Positions 8,625 to 20,706 of a DNA stretch of 62,151 nt are shown piece after piece. This DNA comes from Desulfuromonas sp. (GTDB lineage: Bacteria; Desulfobacterota; Desulfuromonadia; Desulfuromonadales; Geopsychrobacteraceae), in assembly GCA_002868865.1 (NCBI GenBank), contig PKUC01000023.1, forward strand, positions 1 through 62,151. Direction: 5' to 3'. Within the stretch, counting starts at the first letter, position 1, and each line of letters opens with the position of its first letter. The translations under genes were made by a program, and so were the position numbers. Below the pieces are notes generated by a model. That model was not told the origin of the DNA and searched no databases. It saw nothing but the letters and a program-made list of their open reading frames with translations.

Positions 8625-10211
8625 TTAAGCAGGATTTTTATTTATCAGGTATTGCTGCGCTATGGTTAAAACGTTATTCACCAGCCAATAAATAACCAAA
8701 CCGGAAGGAAAATTAAGGAAGAGAAAAGTAAAGACAACAGGCATCATCATCATCATTTTAGCCTGCATCGGCTCCATAGTAGTGGGTGTCATTTTCTGCT
8801 GTAAAAACATAGTAGCACCCATAACCAAAGGCGTTATGTAATATGGGTCCTTCGCTGAAAGGTCCGTCAGCCAAAAAACAAAGGGAGCATGACGCAATTC
8901 TATAGATCCCAAAAGAACCTGATAAAGTGCGAAGAAAACAGGGATCTGTATCAACATCGGTAGACACCCACCAAAAGGATTAACCCTATTTTCCTTATAC
9001 AGAGACATCATTTCCTGATTAAGCCGCTGCTTGTCACTTGAATATTTTTCTCTCAGCCGTGTCATTTGAGGCTGTAACTTCTGCATGGCCTTCATCGAAG
9101 AATAACTCTTCTGAGTCAGTGGCCAAAAAATAGCTTTTATACAGACCGTTAGCAAGACAATCGCAAAACCCCAATTGCCAAGGTATTTATAAAAAAACTT
9201 CAAAGCCACCATAAGCGGCTTAGCTAAAATACTAAAAAAACCAAAATCTATCGCTTTTTCGAAATGATGACCCACCGAACTTAAAATATCATAGTCCTTC
9301 GGTCCCATAAAAGCGACATAGTCATAAACAACACCTTCAGTCGGTCCCAAGGTCAGATATGGTGAAGAAAATATGTTTTCTATAAATCCTTCGCCCATTT
9401 CGATCTGAAGTTTTTGAGAACTGTCATCTGACGGAGAAAGTATCGAAGCGAAATATTTAGTAAAAAAGCCAGACCATATTACATTTTGTTTATATGTTTT
9501 TGATGATGTCTCTATATCGTCCGGGTCATCTTCAATCAACTCCTCACCAACTAAAGAGGTGGGTCCTACAAAATTATAGGTATCTCCTTTTCTTTCTTCT
9601 TCCCAGTAATTCACAAGTGATATATTAAAAAATCCACGTTTAATTTCGGATGAATTATTTATGATTTTAGTGTTTATATCTATTTCATAATTATCATTGT
9701 AAAATCTGAATGTTTTTACTAAAAACAACCCAGTATTTGTTTCTGTAAAAAACTTAACAGACTGACCATCTTCATTTATATATTTTTCAACATTATAAAT
9801 AATATCGTCTGAAAAAAACAAATCTTCTTTACCGAATGTTTTAAAAGTAAAGTGTTTTTTATTGTCTGAGCCTACTATATCTACAAAAGAAGAATTTTTT
9901 TCATTTTCTTTTTTATATTTTTTCAATACAGCGCTGCTAATTTTAGCGCCCTTACTTGATAAGCTGTATTTATAAATATCAGATTCAACAATTAAAGTTT
10001 TTTCCTCTATATTTTTACTTTCTAATTCATTTGTTTTTACTTCTGATATTTTATTTATAACAACATCTTTTTTATCGTTATTCTGTATAGCTATTTCCTT
10101 CTCATTACTTAAAGTATTCTGTTCTATGTTTTGAGGTGGAAAAAGAAGGCTATAGCCAGACCAGATGAGTATAACTAATGCGATAGCTAAAAAGGTTCTA
10201 TTGTTTTCCAT
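8625..10211 (-). CDS. yidC: Membrane protein insertase YidC
   Basis: 528 residues, the long Gram-negative form. It has an N-terminal membrane anchor (about residues 5-23), a large periplasmic beta-domain (about 60-330), and the conserved insertase core with FYKYLGNWGFAIVLLT and PFGGCLPMLIQIPVFFALY, ending in the TM4-TM5 region. It inserts membrane proteins alone or with SecYEG. The 5' half, encoding the less conserved periplasmic domain, is much more AT-rich (11 G+C in 60 at 9661-9720) than the 3' half (26 in 60 at 8821-8880). AGGATT precedes the ATG. It follows yidD by two bases. Confidence 0.96.
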   Translation of the reverse strand: MENNRTFLAIALVILIWSGYSLLFPPQNIEQNTLSNEKEIAIQNNDKKDVVINKISEVKTNELESKNIEEKTLIVESDIYKYSLSSKGAKISSAVLKKYKKENEKNSSFVDIVGSDNKKHFTFKTFGKEDLFFSDDIIYNVEKYINEDGQSVKFFTETNTGLFLVKTFRFYNDNYEIDINTKIINNSSEIKRGFFNISLVNYWEEERKGDTYNFVGPTSLVGEELIEDDPDDIETSSKTYKQNVIWSGFFTKYFASILSPSDDSSQKLQIEMGEGFIENIFSSPYLTLGPTEGVVYDYVAFMGPKDYDILSSVGHHFEKAIDFGFFSILAKPLMVALKFFYKYLGNWGFAIVLLTVCIKAIFWPLTQKSYSSMKAMQKLQPQMTRLREKYSSDKQRLNQEMMSLYKENRVNPFGGCLPMLIQIPVFFALYQVLLGSIELRHAPFVFWLTDLSAKDPYYITPLVMGATMFLQQKMTPTTMEPMQAKMMMMMPVVFTFLFLNFPSGLVIYWLVNNVLTIAQQYLINKNPA

Positions 10212-10213
10212 GG

Positions 10214-10471
10214 TTAGGAATCCTGATTTTTTTTATAAGGTAAAGGATCATAGCCACCAGAATGGAAAGGGTGACATTTCACCAAACGAATTAAAGTATA
10301 AGAAAGCCCTCGTAAAAGACCATAATGGAGAAGGGCTTCACGTGCATATGTAGAGCAGGTAGGGTAAAATCGGCAACTACGTGGTAGAAAAGGTGAAATA
10401 AATTTTTTATACAAATCAATAAAAAAAACAAAAATATTTAGAAAATCAAGATTTAGCCTTATTTTTTGCAA
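10214..10471 (-). CDS. yidD: Membrane protein insertion efficiency factor YidD
   Basis: 85 residues. It carries the family core LYKKFISPFLPRSCRFYPTCS, then YAREALLHYG and HPFHSGGYDPLP, the usual Cys/His-rich YidD signature. YidD is a small membrane-associated helper of YidC. The only standard start gives about 17 residues more than usual at the N-terminus and overlaps the end of rnpA by 26 bases. It sits between rnpA and yidC as in most bacteria. Confidence 0.93.
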   Translation of the reverse strand: MQKIRLNLDFLNIFVFFIDLYKKFISPFLPRSCRFYPTCSTYAREALLHYGLLRGLSYTLIRLVKCHPFHSGGYDPLPYKKNQDS

Positions 10472-10787
10472 AATTAAGTTCCCTGAATACTAAATCATAA
10501 TCTATTTTATTTATATTTTTTTTCGCAATTATAACGATATCTGTAGAACAAATATAATTATTTATTTCATTCCTGAAACATTCTCTTAATAATCTTTTAA
10601 TTCTATTTCGTTTAACAGAATTACCTACCTTCCGGCTGGCCGTAACACCCAACCTGTTGTATTCAAGATTATTAAATAAGGTAAAAACTAGAAAATGGGG
10701 TGTATTTAATCTACACCCCATTTTACTGGTTTTCTTAAAATCAAAAGATGACTTTAATCTACATTTTTGTATAAATTTAGAATTTAT
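10446..10787 (-). CDS. rnpA: Ribonuclease P protein component (start codon apparently ATA)
   Basis: The protein subunit of RNase P, which matures tRNA 5' ends. The RNR signature VKRNRIKRLLRECFR is clear. The first ATG (10721) gives only 91 residues and would remove the conserved N-terminal helix. The frame stays open upstream back to the rpmH stop and encodes CRLKSSFDFKKTSK, which matches the family's N-terminus well. No ATG, GTG or TTG occurs in that stretch. AGGA followed by seven bases precedes an ATA codon at 10787, giving 113 residues, the normal length. I therefore place the start at ATA, with uncertainty; loss of a former ATG or a sequence error is also possible. A strong hairpin lies within the 5' part. 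Confidence 0.85.
   Translation of the reverse strand: MNSKFIQKCRLKSSFDFKKTSKMGCRLNTPHFLVFTLFNNLEYNRLGVTASRKVGNSVKRNRIKRLLRECFRNEINNYICSTDIVIIAKKNINKIDYDLVFRELNFAKNKAKS
10692..10724 (-). terminator. Terminator-like hairpin inside rnpA
   Basis: A perfect 13-bp stem (AAAATGGGGTGTA pairing with TACACCCCATTTT) with a 7-base loop lies within the rnpA coding region just after its 5' end. In the transcript direction the stem is followed by CTAGTTTTTA. It could attenuate transcription from rpmH into rnpA-yidD-yidC, reducing RNase P protein relative to L34. Partial terminators between rpmH and rnpA are known in E. coli; this one is inside the gene. Confidence 0.5.
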
Positions 10788-10796
10788 TTTTAAATC

Positions 10797-10949
10797 CTAT
10801 TTTTGCGGGATAGTAGAACTTAAAACCTTACGACCCCGACTCCTGCGACGATTCAAAACCTGGCGACCATTTTTGGTCTGCATCCGTTTTCTGAAACCAT
10901 GTGTTCTTTTACGCTTTATCCGACTTGGTTGAAAAGTACGTTTAGACAT
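10797..10949 (-). CDS. rpmH: 50S ribosomal protein L34
   Basis: 50 residues, starting [19 protein letters not shown] and continuing with the Arg/Lys-rich L34 sequence ([15 protein letters not shown]). It is a few residues longer than usual at both ends. The start is chosen at the ATG preceded by AAGGAG; an in-frame upstream ATG would add 18 non-conserved residues. It is the first gene of the leftward rpmH-rnpA-yidD-yidC-mnmE-mnmG series and marks the left edge of the origin region. Confidence 0.97.
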   Translation of the reverse strand: MSKRTFQPSRIKRKRTHGFRKRMQTKNGRQVLNRRRSRGRKVLSSTIPQK

Positions 10950-10993
10950 AAACTTTATATATCTCCTTGCTAGGCTAAATTTCCAAAAAACGT

Positions 10994-11022
10994 TTTTAAA
11001 CATAAAAAAAAAAATACGTCAA
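10994..11022 (-). promoter_or_regulatory. Possible rpmH promoter
   Basis: On the minus strand TTGACG (11017-11022) is followed after 17 bases, mostly a T run, by TTAAAA (10994-10999). It lies about 45 bases before the rpmH ATG. The -35 is good and the -10 is weak, and the surrounding AT-rich sequence makes chance matches likely. Confidence 0.35.
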
Positions 11023-11229
11023 CAAAAAAATAAATATATTTTTTCCACCTATAAGCGCGGGTTGGTTATAAATAAAAAATAAAATTGTCTATATGTCTGT
11101 AATTACAATAGAAAAAAGGCTTTCTGTCCTGTAAGTATTTGTCTTGCAAAAAATATGTCTGTTTGCTAATTTTTAACGGTTGTAATATCAGTTGAGTGTA
11201 GTTTTTTCAATCCACAGGTGTGGAAGAGT

Positions 11230-11238
11230 TGTGGATAA
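11230..11238 (-). promoter_or_regulatory. DnaA box (exact)
   Basis: TGTGGATAA, the reverse complement of TTATCCACA, ends 10 bases before the dnaA ATG. This position allows DnaA to repress its own gene and to join origin assembly. Confidence 0.85.
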
Positions 11239-11248
11239 AGGTATAAAA

Positions 11249-12580
11249 ATGAAAGAAATATGGGAAGAAGTATTAAATGAAATAAAAGAAGAAATAACAC
11301 CACATAATTATAAAACCTGGATAAAACCGCTAAAATATAAAAACAAAGAAAATGATAAAATAATAATTGAAGTACCAAATATTTTTATAAAAGACTGGGT
11401 AATTGATAATTATAAAATAAATTTAGAAAGAATAATCGAAAGAAAAATATCAAAAAAACTAATTATTTCCTTTGAACTAAATACAGAAATTAAAAAAGAA
11501 ATACATATTGAAAAAGAAGAGGTAATAGAAAAGAAAAAAGAAAATAATAAAAGTAAAGTGTTTTACAATATAAATAAAAATTATACTTTTGATAGTTTTG
11601 TATCAGGGCCTTCTAATCAATTTGCTCATGCTGCAGCTTTAGCTGTAGCAAATAATCCAGCTACTACATATAACCCTTTGTTTATTTACGGTGGAGTTGG
11701 TTTAGGAAAAACCCATATAGTTCATGCTATAGGTAATGAAATTATTAAAAATAATAATAATTTAAAAATATGTTATTATTCTTCTGAAAAATTTATGAAT
11801 GAACTTATAAATTCTTTAAGATATGCAAAAATGGATGAATTTAGGAATAAATTCAGGTCTATGGATGTGTTACTTATTGATGATATACAATTTTTGGCCG
11901 GCAAAGAAAGAACTCAGGAGGAATTTTTTCATACTTTTAATGCTTTGTATGATTCTCATAAACAGATAGTCGTGACTTCAGATAAATTTCCTAAAGAAAT
12001 GCCAGATCTAGAAGAAAGATTGAGGTCTAGGTTTGAGTGGGGATTAATTGCCGACATTCAATCTCCTGATATTGAAACAAAACAAGCTATTTTAAAGATG
12101 AAGGCCGATCAAAATAATATTTTCTTACCAGAAGATGTGGCTCAATTTCTTTCTAATACAGTGACAAGCAATGTCAGGGAGTTAGAAGGCTATCTCATAA
12201 GAATAGGCGCTTATTCTAGTTTAACATCAACTGAAGTTAATTTAGAAATGGCTAAAGAAGTATTAAAAGATATTCTTGTAGAGAAAAATAAAGAAATAAA
12301 CATAGATTACATCCAGAAAGTCGTTTCAAATTACTATCATATAAAAATTTCAGATTTGAAATCTTCTAAAAGACTAAAAACATTGGTATTACCAAGACAA
12401 ATATCTATGTATTTATCTAGAAAATTAACATCTTGTTCTTTTCCAGAAATAGGTAATAAGTTTGGTGGAAAAGATCATTCAACGATAATACATGCTATTA
12501 AAAAAATTGATGAGAAAATTGAAAAAGACATTCAACTGAAAAATACTGTGGAAAAATTAATGTCAACAATCTGTAAATAA
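11249..12580 (+). CDS. dnaA: Chromosomal replication initiator DnaA
   Basis: 443 residues. Domain I (about 1-80) is followed by a short Lys/Glu-rich linker. The AAA+ domain has Walker A GGVGLGKTH, Walker B LLIDDIQF and a sensor region. Domain IV carries the DnaA signature GGKDHSTIIHA. It binds DnaA boxes and melts the origin. The start is the ATG with AAAGG upstream; an in-frame ATG 19 codons earlier lies across the DnaA box region and has no ribosome site. The gene is very AT-rich (12 G+C in 60 at 11701-11760), and Lys, Asn and Ile are enriched in the variable parts while the motifs are intact. Confidence 0.98.
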   Translation: MKEIWEEVLNEIKEEITPHNYKTWIKPLKYKNKENDKIIIEVPNIFIKDWVIDNYKINLERIIERKISKKLIISFELNTEIKKEIHIEKEEVIEKKKENNKSKVFYNINKNYTFDSFVSGPSNQFAHAAALAVANNPATTYNPLFIYGGVGLGKTHIVHAIGNEIIKNNNNLKICYYSSEKFMNELINSLRYAKMDEFRNKFRSMDVLLIDDIQFLAGKERTQEEFFHTFNALYDSHKQIVVTSDKFPKEMPDLEERLRSRFEWGLIADIQSPDIETKQAILKMKADQNNIFLPEDVAQFLSNTVTSNVRELEGYLIRIGAYSSLTSTEVNLEMAKEVLKDILVEKNKEINIDYIQKVVSNYYHIKISDLKSSKRLKTLVLPRQISMYLSRKLTSCSFPEIGNKFGGKDHSTIIHAIKKIDEKIEKDIQLKNTVEKLMSTICK

Positions 12581-12768
12581 AATGTTTATAAATTTTTGTT
12601 GAGATAAATTCATATTATAAATTGTGTAAAAATAAATTTTTTTTCAACACAGTTTATTTAAAAAAATTACGTAAAATCAGTAGGATATGAATTTTATCAA
12701 CATATAAACAGTAACTATTACTACTATCTAAAATATAAAATAATATAATAGTATACTGGGAGGTATAA
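12581..12768. other. dnaA-dnaN spacer: probable oriC unwinding region with DnaA-trio-like repeat
   Basis: A 188-base AT-rich spacer. One-mismatch DnaA boxes lie at 12547-12555 (end of dnaA), 12623-12631 and 12694-12702 (TTATCAACA). Twelve bases after the last comes CTATTACTACTA (12715-12726). Read on the other strand this is TAG-TAG-TAA-TAG, four consecutive DnaA-trios with the box on the correct side. It is followed by about 25 bases of nearly pure A+T and then the dnaN ribosome site. This resembles the Bacillus subtilis arrangement with the unwinding element between dnaA and dnaN. The boxes are imperfect, so the assignment is by pattern. Confidence 0.65.
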
Positions 12769-13863
12769 ATGGAATTCAGTATTGAAAAAGAAGTTTTTCT
12801 TAAATCTCTAAATCAAATTCAAGGGATAGTAGAAAAAAAACATACAATACCTATACTTTCAAATGTTTTAATAGAAGCAAAGGATAATAATATTTTTATT
12901 ACTGCAACTGATTTAGAAATTGCTGTAAAATCATTTTATAAAAGTAATATTAAAAAAACTGGTAAAGTAACAATTTCAGCAAAAAAACTTTATGAAATTA
13001 TCAAAGAATTACCCAATAAAGAAATATTTTTTAAAGTAAAAGATAATTACTGGATAGAAATAAAGTGTGGTAAATCTGTATTTAATTTAGTTGGATTATC
13101 TCCAGATGAATTTCCTAAGTTTCCTGAATTTAATAATATCAATTTTAAATCAATAGATAAAAAACTTTTATCTGAAATGATAGATAAAACAATATATTCT
13201 GTGTCATCAGATGAAACTAAATTTAATTTGACAGGAATTTATTTTAATTTTGAAAATGAATTGCTAACGATGGTTTCAACGGATGGACATAGACTTTCCC
13301 TTATAAGTAATAAATTTGATAATTTCGAAAATACAAATTTTATTCTTCCTAAGAAGGGAATTTTTGAAATAAGAAAATTAATAGAAGAAAAGAATGAATA
13401 TTTTAATATAGGAATATCAGAAAATAATTTTATTGTAGATACAGGAAATACTAATTTAGTTATGAGACTAGTAGATGGGGAATTTCCTGATTACAATAGA
13501 GTTATACCAGAAAAAAACGATAATAAAGCTATTATAAATAAAAATGAATTACTTTATTCACTAAAAAGAGTATCTACAATTTCTAGTGATAAAACAAAGG
13601 GGATAAAAATTAATTTGAAGCATAATTTACTAAAAATATATTCTTCAAATCCTGATTTAGGTGATGCAAATGAATCTATAGATGTAGACTATTCTGGATC
13701 AGAAATAGATATGGGTTTTAATTCTAAATATTTGATAGATTTTTTACAAACAGTCGAAGAAGAAAATATTTGTTTATATCTAAAAGATAATTTATCTCCA
13801 GGTATTTTAGAACAAGAAATTAATAATAATTATTATTGTGTAATTATGCCAATGCGGCTTTAG
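12769..13863 (+). CDS. dnaN: DNA polymerase III beta sliding clamp
   Basis: 364 residues, the usual length for the three-domain ring-forming clamp that tethers Pol III. Conserved stretches include HTIPILSNVLIEA near residue 27, STDGHRLSL in the middle domain, and the C-terminal VIMPMRL that forms part of the peptide-binding pocket. GGGAGG precedes the ATG. The stop codon directly abuts the recF ATG. Strongly AT-rich with Asn, Ile and Lys enriched, but no lesion. Confidence 0.97.
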   Translation: MEFSIEKEVFLKSLNQIQGIVEKKHTIPILSNVLIEAKDNNIFITATDLEIAVKSFYKSNIKKTGKVTISAKKLYEIIKELPNKEIFFKVKDNYWIEIKCGKSVFNLVGLSPDEFPKFPEFNNINFKSIDKKLLSEMIDKTIYSVSSDETKFNLTGIYFNFENELLTMVSTDGHRLSLISNKFDNFENTNFILPKKGIFEIRKLIEEKNEYFNIGISENNFIVDTGNTNLVMRLVDGEFPDYNRVIPEKNDNKAIINKNELLYSLKRVSTISSDKTKGIKINLKHNLLKIYSSNPDLGDANESIDVDYSGSEIDMGFNSKYLIDFLQTVEEENICLYLKDNLSPGILEQEINNNYYCVIMPMRL

Positions 13864-17332
<3,469 letters not shown>

Positions 17333-17396
17333 TAAAAGACACGTACAGGTCGTAGGTTTCTATGACCTTTCGTCTTTTTCGGGAGGATAAAGTTAG

Positions 17397-19892
17397 ATGC
17401 TGGAGCAGAATAAAATCAGCGTAAATATTGAAGACGAAATGCGAAAGTCCTATATGGACTACGCCATGAGCGTCATTGTCGGGCGCGCACTGCCCGACGT
17501 CCGGGACGGTTTGAAACCGGTGCATCGCAGAATTCTTTACGCGATGCACGATCTGGGGAACGACTACAACAAGCCGTACAAAAAATCGGCCCGTGTCGTT
17601 GGTGATGTCATCGGTAAATATCACCCACACGGTGACACAGCCGTTTATGATTCTATCGTGCGGATGGCTCAAGATTTTTCCATGCGCTACCCCCTGGTCG
17701 ATGGACAGGGCAATTTCGGTTCTGTGGATGGTGATTCGGCTGCCGCAATGCGTTACACCGAGATCCGCATGGACAAGTTGTCTCACGAATTGTTAGCGGA
17801 TATCGATAAAGAGACCGTCGATTTTGGTCCAAACTACGACGACTCTCTGAAAGAGCCTCTGGTTCTGCCCTGTAAATATCCCAACCTGCTGGTCAACGGC
17901 TCTGAAGGCATCGCGGTCGGGATGTCGACCAAGATACCGCCGCATAACCTCGGTGAAGTGATCGATGGTCTTGTTGCCCTGATTGATGATCCACGACTGA
18001 GTTTTGAAGAATTGATGGAAAAAATTCCCGGCCCTGACTTCCCCACGGCGGGATTTATCAACGGCCGAGAAGGGATCAGAGAGGCCTATGGTAAGGGGCG
18101 GGGCATCGTACAGATGCGGGCTCGGGCACTGGTTGAAAAAGACAGCCGTAGTGGTCGCGAAGCGATTATTGTCACTGAAATACCTTATCAGGTCAATAAG
18201 GCGCGTCTGATCGAAAAAATTGCGGAGTTGGTCAAGGACAAGAAGATTGAAGGGATTGCCGATCTGCGCGATGAGTCGGATCGCGATGGCATGCGGATTG
18301 TTATCGAGTTGAAGAGGGATATGGTTCCCGGCGTTATTCTGAATCAGCTCTATAAAATGACTGCGATGCAGTCCTCCTTCGGCATTATCATGCTGGCGAT
18401 TGTTTCCGGTCAACCGAAGATACTGACCCTGCGCGAACTGCTCAATTTCTTTATCGATCACCGCCGTGAAATCGTCACCCGCCGCTGCGTGTTCGAGCTG
18501 AAAAAAGCGGAAGCCCGGGCCCATATCCTTCAGGGTCTGAAAATCGCCCTCGATAATCTGGACGAAGTGATCCAGCTGATCAAGTCATCGGCCAACCCGG
18601 CGGAGGCGAAAGAAAAGTTGATGGCCCGCTTCCTGTTCAGCGATATCCAGGCCCAGGCGATCCTCGACATGCGCCTGCATCGTTTGACCGGCCTGGAGCG
18701 CGGCAAGATTATCGAGGAGTTGGATCAGGTCATGGCCCTGATTAAGCGTCTCAAGGAAATTTTGGCCAGCGAAATTGAAATCCTGAAGATAATCCGTCAG
18801 GAGCTGATCGAGGTGAAAGAGAAGTTTGCCAATCCGCGCCGTACTGAAATCCTCGACCGGACCGCAGATCTCACCCTTGAGGACATGATCGTCGAAGAGG
18901 ATATGGTTGTTACCGTTTCCCATAGCGGTTACATCAAGCGTAATGCGGTGTCTCTGTATCGGGCGCAACGGCGCGGTGGCAAGGGCAAAACCGGGATGAA
19001 GACCAAGGACGAGGATTTTGTCGACAACCTGTTCGTGGCGTCGACACATTCGTACATCCTCATCTTCACTGACCATGGCAAGGTCTACTGGCTCAAGGTG
19101 CATGAAATTCCTCAGGGAGGCCGTGCCGCACGGGGTAAGGCGATCGTTAATCTGCTGCAGATCGCTGACGATGAAAAAGTGATGACCATTCTGCCGGTCA
19201 AGGAGTTTGTCGAAGGCAAATATATCGTGACCGCTACCCGCAACGGCGTTGTCAAAAAGACCGAGCTGATGGCCTATTCCAAGCCGCGGCAGGGCGGTAT
19301 TATCGCTCTGACGATCGATGAAGAAGACAGCCTGATTTCAGCCCGTCTGACTGACGGTACAATGGATATTCTTCTTGCCAGCCGTGGAGGAAAATCGATC
19401 CGCTTTCCGGAGAAAAATGCGCGTTCCATGGGCCGGACCGCCCGAGGAGTACGTGGTATGATGCTCGAAGGAGATGACTGCCTGATCGGTATGGAGGTGG
19501 TTAACGACGCGACTTCGGCAGCGTTGGTCACTGTCACCGAAAATGGCTACGGTAAGCGGACCGATCTTTCCGAATACCGTACCCAGAGCCGTGGCGGAAA
19601 AGGTATCATCACCATTAAAACCTCAGAACGCAACGGAGAGGTTGTGGATATCCATCTGGTGGATGACGAAACGGATCTGATGTTTGTCACCGACCGGGGC
19701 AAGATCCTGCGCACTCCGGCGCGCAATTTCAGAGCGATCGGCCGCAATACCCAGGGCGTACGGTTGATGGTTCTGGAGAATGCAGAACGGATTGTTTCGG
19801 TCGCCAAGCTGGCCGAGAAGGATGAGACGGATGACCCTTCCCCGGTTGAAGCGGGAGTTGAAGAAGACTCTTCCGACGCTGACGAGTCGTAA
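17397..19892 (+). CDS. gyrA: DNA gyrase subunit A
   Basis: 831 residues. The breakage-reunion domain starts [22 protein letters not shown] and has the quinolone-region [10 protein letters not shown] with the catalytic Tyr in [10 protein letters not shown]. The C-terminal beta-pinwheel includes the GyrA-box-like QRRGGKG (around residue 525). A Ser-to-Asp or Leu resistance change is not apparent: the residue two after HPH is Asp-Thr as in many wild types. An acidic tail closes the protein. GGGAGG precedes the start. Normal G+C, with the end overlapped by the next gene. Confidence 0.97.
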   Translation: MLEQNKISVNIEDEMRKSYMDYAMSVIVGRALPDVRDGLKPVHRRILYAMHDLGNDYNKPYKKSARVVGDVIGKYHPHGDTAVYDSIVRMAQDFSMRYPLVDGQGNFGSVDGDSAAAMRYTEIRMDKLSHELLADIDKETVDFGPNYDDSLKEPLVLPCKYPNLLVNGSEGIAVGMSTKIPPHNLGEVIDGLVALIDDPRLSFEELMEKIPGPDFPTAGFINGREGIREAYGKGRGIVQMRARALVEKDSRSGREAIIVTEIPYQVNKARLIEKIAELVKDKKIEGIADLRDESDRDGMRIVIELKRDMVPGVILNQLYKMTAMQSSFGIIMLAIVSGQPKILTLRELLNFFIDHRREIVTRRCVFELKKAEARAHILQGLKIALDNLDEVIQLIKSSANPAEAKEKLMARFLFSDIQAQAILDMRLHRLTGLERGKIIEELDQVMALIKRLKEILASEIEILKIIRQELIEVKEKFANPRRTEILDRTADLTLEDMIVEEDMVVTVSHSGYIKRNAVSLYRAQRRGGKGKTGMKTKDEDFVDNLFVASTHSYILIFTDHGKVYWLKVHEIPQGGRAARGKAIVNLLQIADDEKVMTILPVKEFVEGKYIVTATRNGVVKKTELMAYSKPRQGGIIALTIDEEDSLISARLTDGTMDILLASRGGKSIRFPEKNARSMGRTARGVRGMMLEGDDCLIGMEVVNDATSAALVTVTENGYGKRTDLSEYRTQSRGGKGIITIKTSERNGEVVDIHLVDDETDLMFVTDRGKILRTPARNFRAIGRNTQGVRLMVLENAERIVSVAKLAEKDETDDPSPVEAGVEEDSSDADES

Positions 19893-20706
19893 AAAGAAAC
19901 AACATCTGATTTGGTGGGGGGTGTTGACGCTCGTTTTGGGTGCTGCTGTCTTTGCCGGATGGCGTTACTATCAGATGACGGCTCCTGAGCGGCTTTTCCG
20001 TCAGGGATTGACCGCGGAGAGTGAGGGGGCGCCTGAGCGGGCGCTCTCTTTTTATCAGAGTATACAGAGCCGGTATGGTGATTCAGACAGAGCTCCCCGG
20101 GCGCTGTTGCGTGCCGGGCGCTTAAGTCGTTACGATCTGAGGCAGGATCAACAGGCGCTGCTCTATTTTTTGCGCCTGGAAAAGCAGTATCCTCAGAGTT
20201 ACCTTGTGGAACAGGCACAGCGTCAGGCGGCTGATCTGACCAAGAATCGCCTGCGCGAGTTTTCACAGGCGATCGTTGTGTACCAGCGTCTGCTGGAGCG
20301 CGAACCGGAAGATGCGGATCGTATCCAGTACGAAATTGCGGACTGCTATTTCCGCCTGGGAAACTATGCCCAAGCGCGGATCGAGTATGAAACGCTTTTG
20401 GAGCGTTTTTCCGGGAGTGTTTTACGTGCCGAGGTCCTGTTTCGCATCGGGCGGGCGATGCTGCTTGAGCGGGATTATGCCGGTGCCAGAGAGCACTTTC
20501 TGGTGGTGTCGGAGGAATTCCCCGAGAGTCCCTATGCTCAGGAAGCGCTCTTCAGTCTGGCGGGACTTTTCGAGGTCGAAGAGCGGTTGCCTGAAGCGCT
20601 GACGGCGTATAGAGCGCTGAAAGACTACCCCCACAAAGATGTGCTTCAGCGGAAGATCGAACGACTGATACAGCGGATGGTGAAAAAAGAGAGAAAGAGT
20701 CAATGA
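19831..20706 (+). CDS. Membrane-anchored TPR protein
   Basis: 291 residues. A basic N-terminus (RLKRELKK, then RKKKQHL) precedes one membrane helix around residues 30-47. The rest is a series of helical TPR-type repeats ([31 protein letters not shown]-like, [46 protein letters not shown]), so it is probably exposed to the periplasm as a protein-interaction scaffold. The start at 19831 has AAGGA eight bases ahead and lies within the last 62 bases of gyrA; 19822 and 19780 are further ATGs. Its stop overlaps the gpsA start (ATGA). The order gyrA-TPR-gpsA fits Geobacter-type genomes. Exact role unknown. Confidence 0.85.
   Translation: MTLPRLKRELKKTLPTLTSRKKKQHLIWWGVLTLVLGAAVFAGWRYYQMTAPERLFRQGLTAESEGAPERALSFYQSIQSRYGDSDRAPRALLRAGRLSRYDLRQDQQALLYFLRLEKQYPQSYLVEQAQRQAADLTKNRLREFSQAIVVYQRLLEREPEDADRIQYEIADCYFRLGNYAQARIEYETLLERFSGSVLRAEVLFRIGRAMLLERDYAGAREHFLVVSEEFPESPYAQEALFSLAGLFEVEERLPEALTAYRALKDYPHKDVLQRKIERLIQRMVKKERKSQ

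Larger units (their letters stand above)
10950..11248. other. rpmH-dnaA spacer, left part of the origin
   Basis: A 299-base divergent spacer, very AT-rich with one short G+C patch near 11048-11064. It holds an exact DnaA box next to dnaA (11230-11238), two weaker box-like 9-mers just before it (around 11212-11230), and a perfect 10-base direct repeat ATATGTCTGT at 11091-11100 and 11153-11162. It contains the promoters for rpmH (leftward) and dnaA (rightward). I see no gene in it. Confidence 0.7.

Noticed and set aside
10721-10721. Start of rnpA at the first ATG
   Set aside because: It would delete the conserved N-terminal helix, which is clearly encoded upstream in the same frame.
12752-12762. 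GTATACTG near the dnaN ribosome site as a third copy of the atp/sfr operator
   Set aside because: Only a half-match in very AT-rich DNA where such strings are expected by chance.
20060-20071. GTATACAGAG inside the TPR gene as an operator copy
   Set aside because: Inside coding sequence, half-match only, no promoter context.
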